Shown piece by piece: positions 4,882-11,113 of a stretch of 11,113 bases of DNA (position 1 is its first letter; the number at the start of each line of letters is the position of its first letter). Source of the DNA: Flavisolibacter sp. Lineage in GTDB: Bacteria; Bacteroidota; Bacteroidia; Chitinophagales; Chitinophagaceae. The notes beneath the pieces are model-generated. The model was not told where the DNA came from. It ran no database searches and was given only the letters and a program-made list of their open reading frames with translations. The stretch spans positions 1 to 11,113 of the forward strand of contig JAICTW010000030.1 of NCBI GenBank assembly GCA_025936195.1. Reading direction: 5' to 3'. A program made the translations under genes and the position numbers.

Positions 4882-6978
4882 ATGGCAAACGACCGGACCA
4901 AAGAGCTTCAGAACAAAACCACTGCGTTCCTGAAGAAAATACAAACACATAACATCAACACAAAAGATATTGAAGACCTCAGAGAAGTTTTGCGTTTTCA
5001 CGAACACCGTTACTACGTTCAAAATGATCCGCTGGTCTCCGACTTTGAGTACGATAGCTTATACAAACAACTCGAAGCTTTGGAAAATGAGAACCCTGAT
5101 TTAATTGTTCCGGATTCACCAACGCAACGTGTAGCCAAAGGACTGACGAAAGAATTTCCTACGGTGCAACATCTGGTTCCCATGTTATCGTTGGATAACT
5201 CGTATAACAGCGAAGACTTAATTGATTTTGATAGAAGAGCAAGAGAGCTTACAGGATTAAACCAAATTGAATATTGTGTAGAACCAAAGTTCGATGGCGC
5301 CAGCATTTCTTTGATCTATGAAGATGATTGCCTGGTAAGAGGCGCTACCCGCGGCGATGGCGTGCAGGGTGATGATATTACAACGAATATCAAACAGATC
5401 AGGACGATTCCTCTTTCTGCAAAGTTTTCGGAGTACGGATTACAAACAGTAGAAATCCGCGGCGAGGTTTTGATCAACAAAGACAATTTTAAAAAATTTA
5501 ATGAATCGTTGACCGAACAAGGCCTTGCTCCATTAGCTAACCCCCGAAACGCTGCTGCAGGAACATTAAGAATTAAAGATCCTGCTGAAGTGAGAAGAAG
5601 AAAGCTGGAAGCCTTCGTTTATCATGTTAGTTATTACACGTTGACAGATGGATCGGCTGATATTCATTCGCATTCACAGACCCTGGAAATGCTTCGTGAA
5701 TTAGGTTTTCGCAGTCCCGATAAAGAAAAAGAAGTGTTGAAAGGCATTGAAGCCGTTGTTGACTATTGCAAAAATTTCGAGAGCCAGCGTGATGATCTTC
5801 CTTATGAAATTGATGGAATGGTGATCAAGGTAAATGATTTTGCCTTGCAGGACAAAATGGGAATGACCTCGCATCATCCACGATGGGCCATTGCGTACAA
5901 ATTCAAAGCAAGACAAGCTACCAGTAAATTAATTGGTGTGGAATACCAGGTGGGAAGAACCGGAAATATTGGTCCGGTTGCCAAAATAGAACCCGTTCAC
6001 ATTGGTGGCGTTACCGTTAAATCTATTTCTCTTTTTAATGAAGATGTGATCCGCGAAAAAGATATTCGCATTGGCGATACCGTGCTGGTGGAAAGAGCCG
6101 GTGATGTAATTCCTTACATTGTAAAACCATTAACGGAACTGCGCAATGGCAATGAAAAGCCAATTAAATTTCCAAACCATTGTCCTTCCTGCGGTACCGA
6201 GTTATACAAATCACCTGATGAAGCGGCGTGGCGTTGCATCAACATCAATTGTCCTGCACAGGTGCTGGAACGCCTTATTCATTTTGCATCAAAAGATGCC
6301 ATGGACATTCGCGGATTGGGTGCGGCCATTATTGAAAAATTTTATACACTTGGATTGCTCACTTCCATTCCGCAGGTTTATCAATTGGATTATGAAGCCA
6401 TCAGCCAGTTGGAAGGCTTCGGAAAAAAATCAATTGAGAATTTGAAAACGGCAATCGAAAGTTCAAAGAAGCAGCCCCTGCATCGCTTGATCTATGCATT
6501 GGGTATTCGCTATGTTGGTGAAACCATGGCCAAAACACTGGCACATGCTGTTGACCATTTACTCGATCTCAAAAATTTTGATGAAGAAGCGCTACAAAAA
6601 TTAGAAGACGTGGGTCCGAAAGTAGCGGGCAGTGTTGTTGAATTTTTCAGCAATGATCAAAATATAGAACTCATCAACGCACTGGAACTTTTGGGCCTTC
6701 AATTAAAAAATGAAAAGAAAGAGTTTTCTGCCACAGGCAATTTTACAGGACAGAGTTTTCTTTTTACCGGAACCCTTGCCAAACTAAAGCGTAGTGAAGC
6801 AGAGGAAATGGTAGAACAAAACGGAGGAACGATTGTATCCGGCGTTAGCAGCAAGCTTAACTATTTGGTTGTTGGTGAAGATGCCGGAAGTAAACTGGAA
6901 AAAGCAAAGAAGATCAATACAGTAAAAATAATTACAGAAGATCAGTTTTTAAAAATGATAAAGCCCGGCCCCCTCTAA
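4882..6978 (+). CDS. ligA: NAD-dependent DNA ligase LigA
   Basis: LigA seals nicks in duplex DNA using NAD+, joining Okazaki fragments and completing repair. The 698 residues are the usual length. Domains in order: NAD-binding Ia (about 25-75, HRYYVQNDPLVSDFEYDSL); adenylation domain with catalytic Lys136 in EPKFDG, plus TRGDG, EIRGEV, NPRNAAAGTLR and DGMVIKV; OB fold (about 335-425, GRTGNIGPVA, ERAGDVIPYI); Cys4 zinc finger (Cys434, Cys437, Cys452, Cys457); helix-hairpin-helix region (about 470-600); and BRCT domain (about 620-695). I chose ATG 4882, which gives the normal N-terminus; the open frame extends to a TTG at 4768 but that stretch has no family character. The last residues, KPGPL, lie outside the BRCT fold and appear to derive from an adjoining repeat. 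All catalytic residues are present. Confidence 0.97.
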   Translation: MANDRTKELQNKTTAFLKKIQTHNINTKDIEDLREVLRFHEHRYYVQNDPLVSDFEYDSLYKQLEALENENPDLIVPDSPTQRVAKGLTKEFPTVQHLVPMLSLDNSYNSEDLIDFDRRARELTGLNQIEYCVEPKFDGASISLIYEDDCLVRGATRGDGVQGDDITTNIKQIRTIPLSAKFSEYGLQTVEIRGEVLINKDNFKKFNESLTEQGLAPLANPRNAAAGTLRIKDPAEVRRRKLEAFVYHVSYYTLTDGSADIHSHSQTLEMLRELGFRSPDKEKEVLKGIEAVVDYCKNFESQRDDLPYEIDGMVIKVNDFALQDKMGMTSHHPRWAIAYKFKARQATSKLIGVEYQVGRTGNIGPVAKIEPVHIGGVTVKSISLFNEDVIREKDIRIGDTVLVERAGDVIPYIVKPLTELRNGNEKPIKFPNHCPSCGTELYKSPDEAAWRCININCPAQVLERLIHFASKDAMDIRGLGAAIIEKFYTLGLLTSIPQVYQLDYEAISQLEGFGKKSIENLKTAIESSKKQPLHRLIYALGIRYVGETMAKTLAHAVDHLLDLKNFDEEALQKLEDVGPKVAGSVVEFFSNDQNIELINALELLGLQLKNEKKEFSATGNFTGQSFLFTGTLAKLKRSEAEEMVEQNGGTIVSGVSSKLNYLVVGEDAGSKLEKAKKINTVKIITEDQFLKMIKPGPL

Positions 6979-7005
6979 CTCCCGCCGGAGGAGAACAGCC
7001 ACAAC
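6964..7005. repeat. GC-rich intergenic repeat-like segment spanning the ligA stop codon
   Basis: This stretch is GC-rich against an AT-rich background, with CCGGC (6965-6969) able to pair with GCCGG (6984-6988). The pattern CCCCCTCTAACTCCC followed by a GGAGGAGAA tail resembles, from memory, a dispersed intergenic repeat of many Bacteroidetes genomes. It includes the ligA TAA (6976-6978), so it supplies the final codons. It may double as a weak terminator, though no T-run follows. Confidence 0.45.
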
Positions 7006-7168
7006 AGACCCACATAGCTAAAGAGCCATCAAATTCATCTATAAAATAAGAACGCGTAAATAAGTTAGCCTTGTGTATTGGTAGTTTCCTAGATCGGGAC
7101 AGTACCCCGGCATAAATTTTTTACAACTACTTCACTGAGGAGCCGTTATTCCGATAAACGATGGTATC

Positions 7169-7729
7169 ATGATCAAAAAGCTGGCTGGTGAAGTATGGAA
7201 GCCGCTAACCTTTAGCGGAAGTAAAGAATTACGTAATCATTATGCGGTGTCATCGCTTGGCCGCATAGCAAGCTATAAAGAAGATGTATTGAAAGATGGC
7301 AAGCTGTTGAATGGTTCCTTAACCACAGGCTATCGCACACTAAATCTTCATCGCCCCGGTCACAAGGGAACGCTTTACATTCATCGTGAAATTGCCAAAT
7401 TATTTTTGAAGCGGCCTTCACCCAAACACAAGTATGTTATTCATAAAAATCACAACAAGCTCGATAACTCCGTAAAAAATCTGGAATGGGCAACGCTGGA
7501 AAAAATGATCCATCATCAGCAAAAGAGTCCAGCCAAGGTGGCGTATAAACAACGGCAGGCCAACCGTGAAACAGGATTGAAATTAAACGCCACACAGGTA
7601 AGAAGAATTAAAGACCTGCTCAATAAACAAAACCGCCGTATGACCATCAAGCAATTAGCGGACAAATACAATGTGAGCGAAATGACGATGTACCGGATCA
7701 AGAGCGGCGAGAATTGGGGAAGAATTTAA
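7169..7729 (+). CDS. NUMOD4 / HNH endonuclease-like protein with C-terminal HTH
   Basis: A 186-residue protein laid out like phage and intron-type homing endonucleases. A NUMOD4 segment comes first (about 7-45, EVWKPLTFSG and YAVSSLGRIAS). An HNH_3-type nuclease core follows (about 68-110), with His72 (IHREIAKLF), His92 (VIHKNHNKLDN), Asn100 and Asn104 (VKNLEW). A C-terminal helix-turn-helix closes it (about 138-186, LNATQVRRIKDL, MTIKQLADKYNVSEMTMYRIKSG). The metal-binding His and Asn positions look present, although Asn replaces the usual Asp at 94. It is free-standing, with no intron or inteins visible in the flanking ligA gene. Genes of this type occur in Bacteroidetes chromosomes, and some may have become regulators. 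The ATG at 7169 places NUMOD4 right at the N-terminus. Cutting activity and target are unknown. Confidence 0.85.
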   Translation: MIKKLAGEVWKPLTFSGSKELRNHYAVSSLGRIASYKEDVLKDGKLLNGSLTTGYRTLNLHRPGHKGTLYIHREIAKLFLKRPSPKHKYVIHKNHNKLDNSVKNLEWATLEKMIHHQQKSPAKVAYKQRQANRETGLKLNATQVRRIKDLLNKQNRRMTIKQLADKYNVSEMTMYRIKSGENWGRI

Positions 7730-7808
7730 TGAATCTTCCATGAGCCTCCAGCGACACGCAGAATTTTGAGCCCCTGCAGAATCTCCATTCTAAATAAAAT
7801 AGCAGCAA

Positions 7809-8510
7809 TCATTCTGCAAACAATAAGAATATCGTCGGCCGTTTATGCAATTGCGGCAGTGCTGTTTTCCACTGCTGAACCGTTTTGGTTTGGATCATTT
7901 CTGTTTCCGCCGTAAGATCAACCGCCACACAAATTTTTGTTTGCGGGTGCAATGTTTTTGTAAGCGTTTCCAGCAATTGATTATTGCGGTAAGGTGTTTC
8001 AATAAAAATTTGTGTGCAGTTTCTTTGTCTTGATTCTGATTCCAGATGTTTAATTGCCTTCGTTCTTTCCGCAATATCAATAGGCAAATAACCTGCAAAC
8101 TGAAAATGCTGGCCGTTCATTCCGCTCGCCATCAATGCAAGCAAAATAGAATTGGGCCCAACTAATGGTTTTACAACAATGTTCATTTGCTGCGCAATGG
8201 CTGCTAATTGTTGGCCAGGATCGGCAACACCCGGACAACCGGCTTCGCTGATGATACCGATATTTTTTTCTTCTTTGATCTTTTGTTTGAAAGCTGATGC
8301 CACGTCATCGTTCACGTCTTTCATGTTGAACCATTCATAATCATCAATCACCATTTCCTTCCACAACAGTTTTAAATAGCGCCGTGCAGTTCGCTCATTC
8401 TCCACAAAAAATACAGAGCAACCTTTTACTGCATCTAAAATGTACCTGGGCAAACAATCAATTTGTCCTTCAGCTAAAATGGTTGGAATTAAATATACAG
8501 TTGAAGACAT
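7809..8510 (-). CDS. SAM-dependent methyltransferase, RsmI-like (tetrapyrrole methylase fold)
   Basis: A 233-residue member of the tetrapyrrole methylase superfamily, closest in layout to RsmI, the 16S rRNA (cytidine-1402 2'-O) methyltransferase. The glycine-rich SAM loop reads SEAGCPGVADPG (88-99), where RsmI usually has SDAGTPLISDPG. The next conserved block is LVGPNSILLALMASG (116-130), followed by FAGYLP and FIETPYRNNQLLETL. The start STVYLIPTILAEG is diverged from the RsmI GTLYLVATPIGN. The protein is shorter than typical RsmI and lacks its C-terminal extension. Many Bacteroidetes carry such a short version besides true RsmI, so the substrate is not certain. It is convergent with the HNH gene and follows the EI24 gene on the same strand (76-bp gap). 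An 8-bp inverted pair TGCAGAAT/ATTCTGCA (7775-7782, 7811-7818) sits over the stop codon. Confidence 0.88.
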   Translation of the reverse strand: MSSTVYLIPTILAEGQIDCLPRYILDAVKGCSVFFVENERTARRYLKLLWKEMVIDDYEWFNMKDVNDDVASAFKQKIKEEKNIGIISEAGCPGVADPGQQLAAIAQQMNIVVKPLVGPNSILLALMASGMNGQHFQFAGYLPIDIAERTKAIKHLESESRQRNCTQIFIETPYRNNQLLETLTKTLHPQTKICVAVDLTAETEMIQTKTVQQWKTALPQLHKRPTIFLLFAE

Positions 8511-8551
8511 TGAACGTAATTATAGTTTGCAATTTACAGAAGCGTTGAAAA

Positions 8552-8579
8552 CAAATTGTCAACTGCAAATTGTCAACTG
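8552..8579. repeat. Perfect 14-bp tandem duplication
   Basis: CAAATTGTCAACTG is present twice without interruption (8552-8565, 8566-8579). It lies between the EI24 gene and the methylase gene, 7 bp from the EI24 stop. GTTGA at 8544-8548 can also pair with TCAAC inside each copy. Similar short intergenic repeats of mixed GTCAACTG units occur in related genomes as I recall them, so it is probably a family of dispersed short repeats rather than a gene-specific signal. Confidence 0.7.
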
Positions 8580-8586
8580 CCAGCTC

Positions 8587-9342
8587 TTATTTCTTTATTT
8601 GATGCAAACTAAGCGTTGCAGCCACCACAGCATAAGCCGGAGCAAGGATCCACCCTATCAAGATCAGTCCATGCATAAGGTAAAAGATCAATCCATTACC
8701 AATAGCCAGCCCACGATGCCTTCCAATAAAATCAATGGATTCGGAAGAAGAAAGCTGATTTCGTTCGCAACTGTAATCCATCATGGAGAAACCATAATAA
8801 TAACATTCAATGAACAAAGCAATCAAAGGAGTGATCCAACCGACCAGCGGTACAAAGGATAAGAAGAATAGAAGCAATAAATAAACAGTTTGCCAAATGG
8901 TATTTCGCAAGGCCAGCTTGCTTCCGCGCCACGCATCCTTCATCAATTGAGAAAAGCTGAAAGGAAAATCTTTTCCTTCGATGATGCTTGCTGTTTTTTC
9001 GCTTAAATACGCAAACACCGGTGAGCCAATGATAAGAAACACGTATTTGAAAAGAGAGAAATAAAAAAAGGTAAGCACCAGCCGGAACATAATGCCAATC
9101 ATCACAAATAAAAAACTCAAAAACTCATTGCGTTGCTTTTGCAGCCAGGGAATCAATCCTGTTCTTTCACTCAGCCAGTTTACAGCATTACCTGTGGATA
9201 TCCAGAAATAATAAATGCCTACTGCAAATAAAATAGTGTAAATAATCCCCGGAATTAAGATCCACTTCCACAACCTGTGCTTACGGATAAAATTGTGTGC
9301 ATCAAAATAGGATTGGATCGCTATGATAATTTCTTTGAGCAA
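8587..9342 (-). CDS. EI24/CysZ-type integral membrane protein
   Basis: A 251-residue inner-membrane protein of the EI24 domain family, which includes the sulfate transporter CysZ; the substrate is unknown here. Hydrophobic segments are visible at about residues 27-48 (WILIPGIIYTILFAVGIYYF), 74-112 (two passes or a hairpin), 154-188 (VYLLLLFFLSFVPLVGWITP and onward) and 216-242 (GLIFYLMHGLILIGWILAPA). Cytosolic charged stretches lie between them, including SEKTASIIEGKDFPF. The start appears to be TTG at 9342: the frame stays open upstream to a stop near 9385 but has no ATG, and the next internal Met is well inside the membrane region. It probably heads a two-gene minus-strand unit with the RsmI-like gene. 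The family call is good, but a role in sulfate uptake should not be assumed. Confidence 0.85.
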   Translation of the reverse strand: MLKEIIIAIQSYFDAHNFIRKHRLWKWILIPGIIYTILFAVGIYYFWISTGNAVNWLSERTGLIPWLQKQRNEFLSFLFVMIGIMFRLVLTFFYFSLFKYVFLIIGSPVFAYLSEKTASIIEGKDFPFSFSQLMKDAWRGSKLALRNTIWQTVYLLLLFFLSFVPLVGWITPLIALFIECYYYGFSMMDYSCERNQLSSSESIDFIGRHRGLAIGNGLIFYLMHGLILIGWILAPAYAVVAATLSLHQIKK

Positions 9343-9382
9343 ATAGTAGATTTGACGGTAAATATAAACGTGAAATGTGAAA

Positions 9383-9518
9383 CGTCAATCGTGAATTGGA
9401 GAGTCATTAAAATGGCAACAAACTTTGGTTTGCCACTGATATGAACAAACAATGTCTTTTTGTGCTAACAATCGAAATGAAGTAAGTAAGCAAAGGACTC
9501 TTGAATTCACGATTGACG
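9383..9518. repeat. 136-bp element bounded by 23-bp inverted repeats
   Basis: The outer arms, CGTCAATCGTGAATT (9383-9397) and its exact complement (9504-9518), are 15-bp perfect inverted repeats. After a 2-bp mismatch the pairing resumes with AGAGTC (9400-9405) and GACTCT (9496-9501), giving 21 of 23 matched positions. The 90-bp interior has its own small hairpin (CAAAC/GTTTG, about 9419-9437) and no gene. The element fills most of the gap between the divergent EI24 and glycosylase genes. It could be a miniature inverted-repeat (MITE-like) element. No clear target-site duplication flanks it. Confidence 0.65.
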
Positions 9519-9548
9519 ATTGATTTTTGACGAGCACAATTCTTCATC

Positions 9549-10151
9549 ATGCAGAAACTACCGCTTTCATTTTACCTGGAAAATGATGTATTGAAAATTG
9601 CAAAGCAGTTATTGGGAAAAGTTTTGGTGACCAACTGGAACAATGAATACACCTCCGGAAGAATTGTAGAAACAGAAGCCTATGCGGGAGAAACCGACAA
9701 AGCTTCACATGCATCAAAAGGAAGAACAGCACGAACAGAAGTGATGTTCAACCAAGGCGGAAGGGCTTATGTATATCTCTGTTATGGCGTGCACCAAATG
9801 TTCAATATTGTTACCAATAAAGAAGGAACTCCTGATGCAGTTTTGATAAGAGGCGTAGAGCCGATGGATGGAATTGACATTATGCTGCGAAGAACAGGAA
9901 AGAAAAAAATAGATGAAACATTAACAAGAGGCCCGGGGAATGTAGGCAAGGCATTTGGCTTTCATACTTCGCAATGTGGTTTGTCCTTAGTGAGTGATGA
10001 ATTGTTTATCGCGGATGATGGATTTAAACTTTCAAAATCAATGATTGGAGCATCGCCAAGAATTGGAGTAGATTATGCAGGCAAGCATGCGGAATGGCAT
10101 TACCGTTTTTTTGTGAAGGGAAATATGTATGTGAGTGGGAAGGTGAAGTGA
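9549..10151 (+). CDS. DNA-3-methyladenine glycosylase (AAG/MPG family)
   Basis: A 200-residue monofunctional base-excision repair enzyme that removes alkylated and deaminated purines such as 3-methyladenine and hypoxanthine by cutting the N-glycosidic bond. The sequence is complete and close to the family norm. RIVETEAYAG holds the water-activating Glu43 and the intercalating Tyr45; His54 (DKASHA) and Tyr76 (GRAYVYLCYG) match human AAG His136 and Tyr159. Arg101 lies in LIRGVEP. RGPGNVGKAFG and the C-terminal PRIGVDYAG follow. The ATG at 9549 gives the usual N-terminus (FYLENDVLKIAKQLLGK). The gene stands alone: the EI24 gene is divergent, and the next gene converges on it with a 99-bp gap that contains only short GAATGG-type repeats. 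An abasic site left by this enzyme would finally be sealed by LigA. Confidence 0.95.
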   Translation: MQKLPLSFYLENDVLKIAKQLLGKVLVTNWNNEYTSGRIVETEAYAGETDKASHASKGRTARTEVMFNQGGRAYVYLCYGVHQMFNIVTNKEGTPDAVLIRGVEPMDGIDIMLRRTGKKKIDETLTRGPGNVGKAFGFHTSQCGLSLVSDELFIADDGFKLSKSMIGASPRIGVDYAGKHAEWHYRFFVKGNMYVSGKVK

Positions 10152-10250
10152 GAATGGTGAATGGACATTCTATGAACGCAAGCCTTTGTCTCTGACAATT
10201 CAACTTTTTGCATCGGACCGATTGAAATATTTGCTTACAAATTCTATTCT

Positions 10251-10877
10251 TCACTTCAATGAATAAGACACAGAAAAACTGAAAGACTTATTTTTTATAT
10301 CGTAGGCATAGGATTCTTTAGCCACGTTCACAAAGCTGTGACTGTAAGAAACAGTAAGATTTAGCTTTCTTGAAACAGCAAATCCCGCAAGCAAATTTCC
10401 AAAAACATCTATCGTTTTGTAAAACGGAGCATCGTAAGATCTGTTTTCAAACTTTGTGATTTTGGAAAATAAACGAAAGCCTACGCCCGGCCCTGCTCCT
10501 AAGTAAACCTTATGTATTTTGTATTGAACAGTGAAAGGCAGTTCTATATAGCCAATTTTTTCGTTACTGTAATGAATGCTATTATCCGGATAAAGAAGCT
10601 GTTGCTCTGTTACGTATTTTGTTTTTGAGCCGATCAAAGAAAAATCAGCTTCACCTGAAATAAAAAGATGATTACAAAGTCTGGTTTTATAGAAAGCTCC
10701 TATCTGATAACCCAATAAAGGTTTTGTTTCCCGTCCTTTGTCCGGCGTTGACGCTGTAACGTTCGTTATAATCTGGTTTGATAAATTCAGACCGGCTTTA
10801 AAGCCATATTTATATTGGCTATTTGCAGCTTCTCCAAGTACAACCAAAACAGTCAGAAAAAGAAATGTTTTCTTCAT
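10251..10877 (-). CDS. Outer membrane beta-barrel protein (PorT-like family)
   Basis: A 208-residue exported protein. A signal peptide is clear at residues 1-20 (MKKTFLFLTVLVVLGEAANS). The mature part starts YKYGFKAGLNLSNQ, the typical first strand of the small outer membrane beta-barrel proteins of Bacteroidetes. Alternating strands follow: LLGYQIGAFYKTRL, LFISGEADFSL, IGYIELPFTVQYKI, VYLGAGPGVGFRLF, NLLAGFAVSRKLNLTVSYSHSF and the last strand SFSFSVSYSLK. The family includes PorT of the type IX secretion machinery, but most members have no known role, so this is an assignment to fold only. It lies 27 bp downstream of the PorP/SprF gene on the same strand, so they are probably co-transcribed and may act together at the cell surface. 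Confidence 0.85.
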   Translation of the reverse strand: MKKTFLFLTVLVVLGEAANSQYKYGFKAGLNLSNQIITNVTASTPDKGRETKPLLGYQIGAFYKTRLCNHLFISGEADFSLIGSKTKYVTEQQLLYPDNSIHYSNEKIGYIELPFTVQYKIHKVYLGAGPGVGFRLFSKITKFENRSYDAPFYKTIDVFGNLLAGFAVSRKLNLTVSYSHSFVNVAKESYAYDIKNKSFSFSVSYSLK

Positions 10878-10904
10878 AAGCTTTAATTGTATTCATTCTT
10901 TTAA

Positions 10905-11113
10905 TTAAAACTTCGGGCAGTTCAACTTCTTCGCATTCGGATCAGTAGGATGTTTGATGTAAATAAGTGAGAACTCAGGACCGCCTCTCATGTTTGATCC
11001 AGGCTTTAATCCGGAAACATTGACATCGTAGGTAAGTCCTACACGGAACTCACCAAACTCCAATCCTACATAAGGAATAATGGCATCGCCAAAGCGGAAC
11101 CAGCTTCCAAGAT
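10905..11113 (-). CDS. PorP/SprF family membrane protein, C-terminal part
   Basis: The last 68 codons of a gene that enters from beyond the right edge; its stop is TAA at 10907-10905. The visible residues contain the closing block of the PorP/SprF family: SWFRFGDAIIPYVGLEFGEF, VGLTYDVNVSGLKPGSNMRG, GPEFSLIYI and the terminal CPKF. Members are outer membrane beta-barrels encoded by many Bacteroidetes. Some anchor large adhesins exported by the type IX secretion system, such as SprF with the gliding adhesin SprB. Several copies are normal per genome, so the partner protein is probably encoded further right. It is the leading gene of a unit with the downstream beta-barrel gene. Confidence 0.88.
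   Translation of the reverse strand, partial: LGSWFRFGDAIIPYVGLEFGEFRVGLTYDVNVSGLKPGSNMRGGPEFSLIYIKHPTDPNAKKLNCPKF

Noticed and set aside
4636..5022. 128-codon minus-strand frame over the start of ligA
   Set aside because: It is antisense to the well-supported ligA N-terminus and shows no recognisable family.
7106..7126. Rho-independent terminator or regulatory hairpin before the HNH gene
   Set aside because: The CGGG/CCCG stem has only four pairs; the following T-rich stretch is not enough to support a call.
8440..8862. 140-codon plus-strand frame across the methylase and EI24 genes
   Set aside because: Antisense to two supported genes and spans the tandem repeat; low-complexity residues only.

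Overview
The window looks like a chromosomal segment of a Bacteroidota bacterium, most likely of the Chitinophagaceae type. The main pointers are a partial PorP/SprF-family gene (a family linked to the type IX secretion system), a PorT-like outer membrane beta-barrel, a two-domain protein with a degenerate nucleotidyltransferase and a HEPN domain of a kind common in this phylum, a short RsmI-like methylase, no consistent Shine-Dalgarno sequences, and moderately AT-rich DNA.

Left part (1 to about 4,700) is accessory DNA. It opens with the 5' half of a type I restriction specificity gene (hsdS) on the minus strand. This half is visibly AT-richer than the rest, has no usable start codon, and has no hsdM upstream of it. 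Directly back to back with it is an intact tyrosine recombinase. This arrangement is what one expects at the edge of an invertible, phase-variable hsdS locus, with the silent cassette inside the window and the expressed copy off the left end. Downstream of the recombinase lies a cluster of dyad symmetries, then a minus-strand XRE-type regulator. Divergent from it is a three-gene unit: a SWIM zinc-finger protein with no helicase, an unrecognised 94-residue protein, and a protein pairing a decayed nucleotidyltransferase with a HEPN domain. The last two genes overlap by 4 bp. This unit is the best candidate for an undescribed defence or toxin-antitoxin-like system.

Right part (about 4,880 to 11,113) is housekeeping DNA. 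It holds NAD-dependent DNA ligase LigA, a free-standing NUMOD4/HNH endonuclease-like protein, a convergent pair formed by an RsmI-like methylase and an EI24/CysZ-type membrane protein, a DNA-3-methyladenine glycosylase, an outer membrane beta-barrel protein, and the C-terminus of a PorP/SprF protein. LigA and the glycosylase both belong to base-excision repair, but they are not in one operon.

Several intergenic gaps carry short repeats: a GC-rich repeat-like segment that appears to supply the last codons of ligA, a perfect 14-bp tandem duplication, and a 136-bp element bounded by 23-bp inverted repeats. No tRNA, rRNA or CRISPR array was seen, and no gap exceeds about 215 bp.
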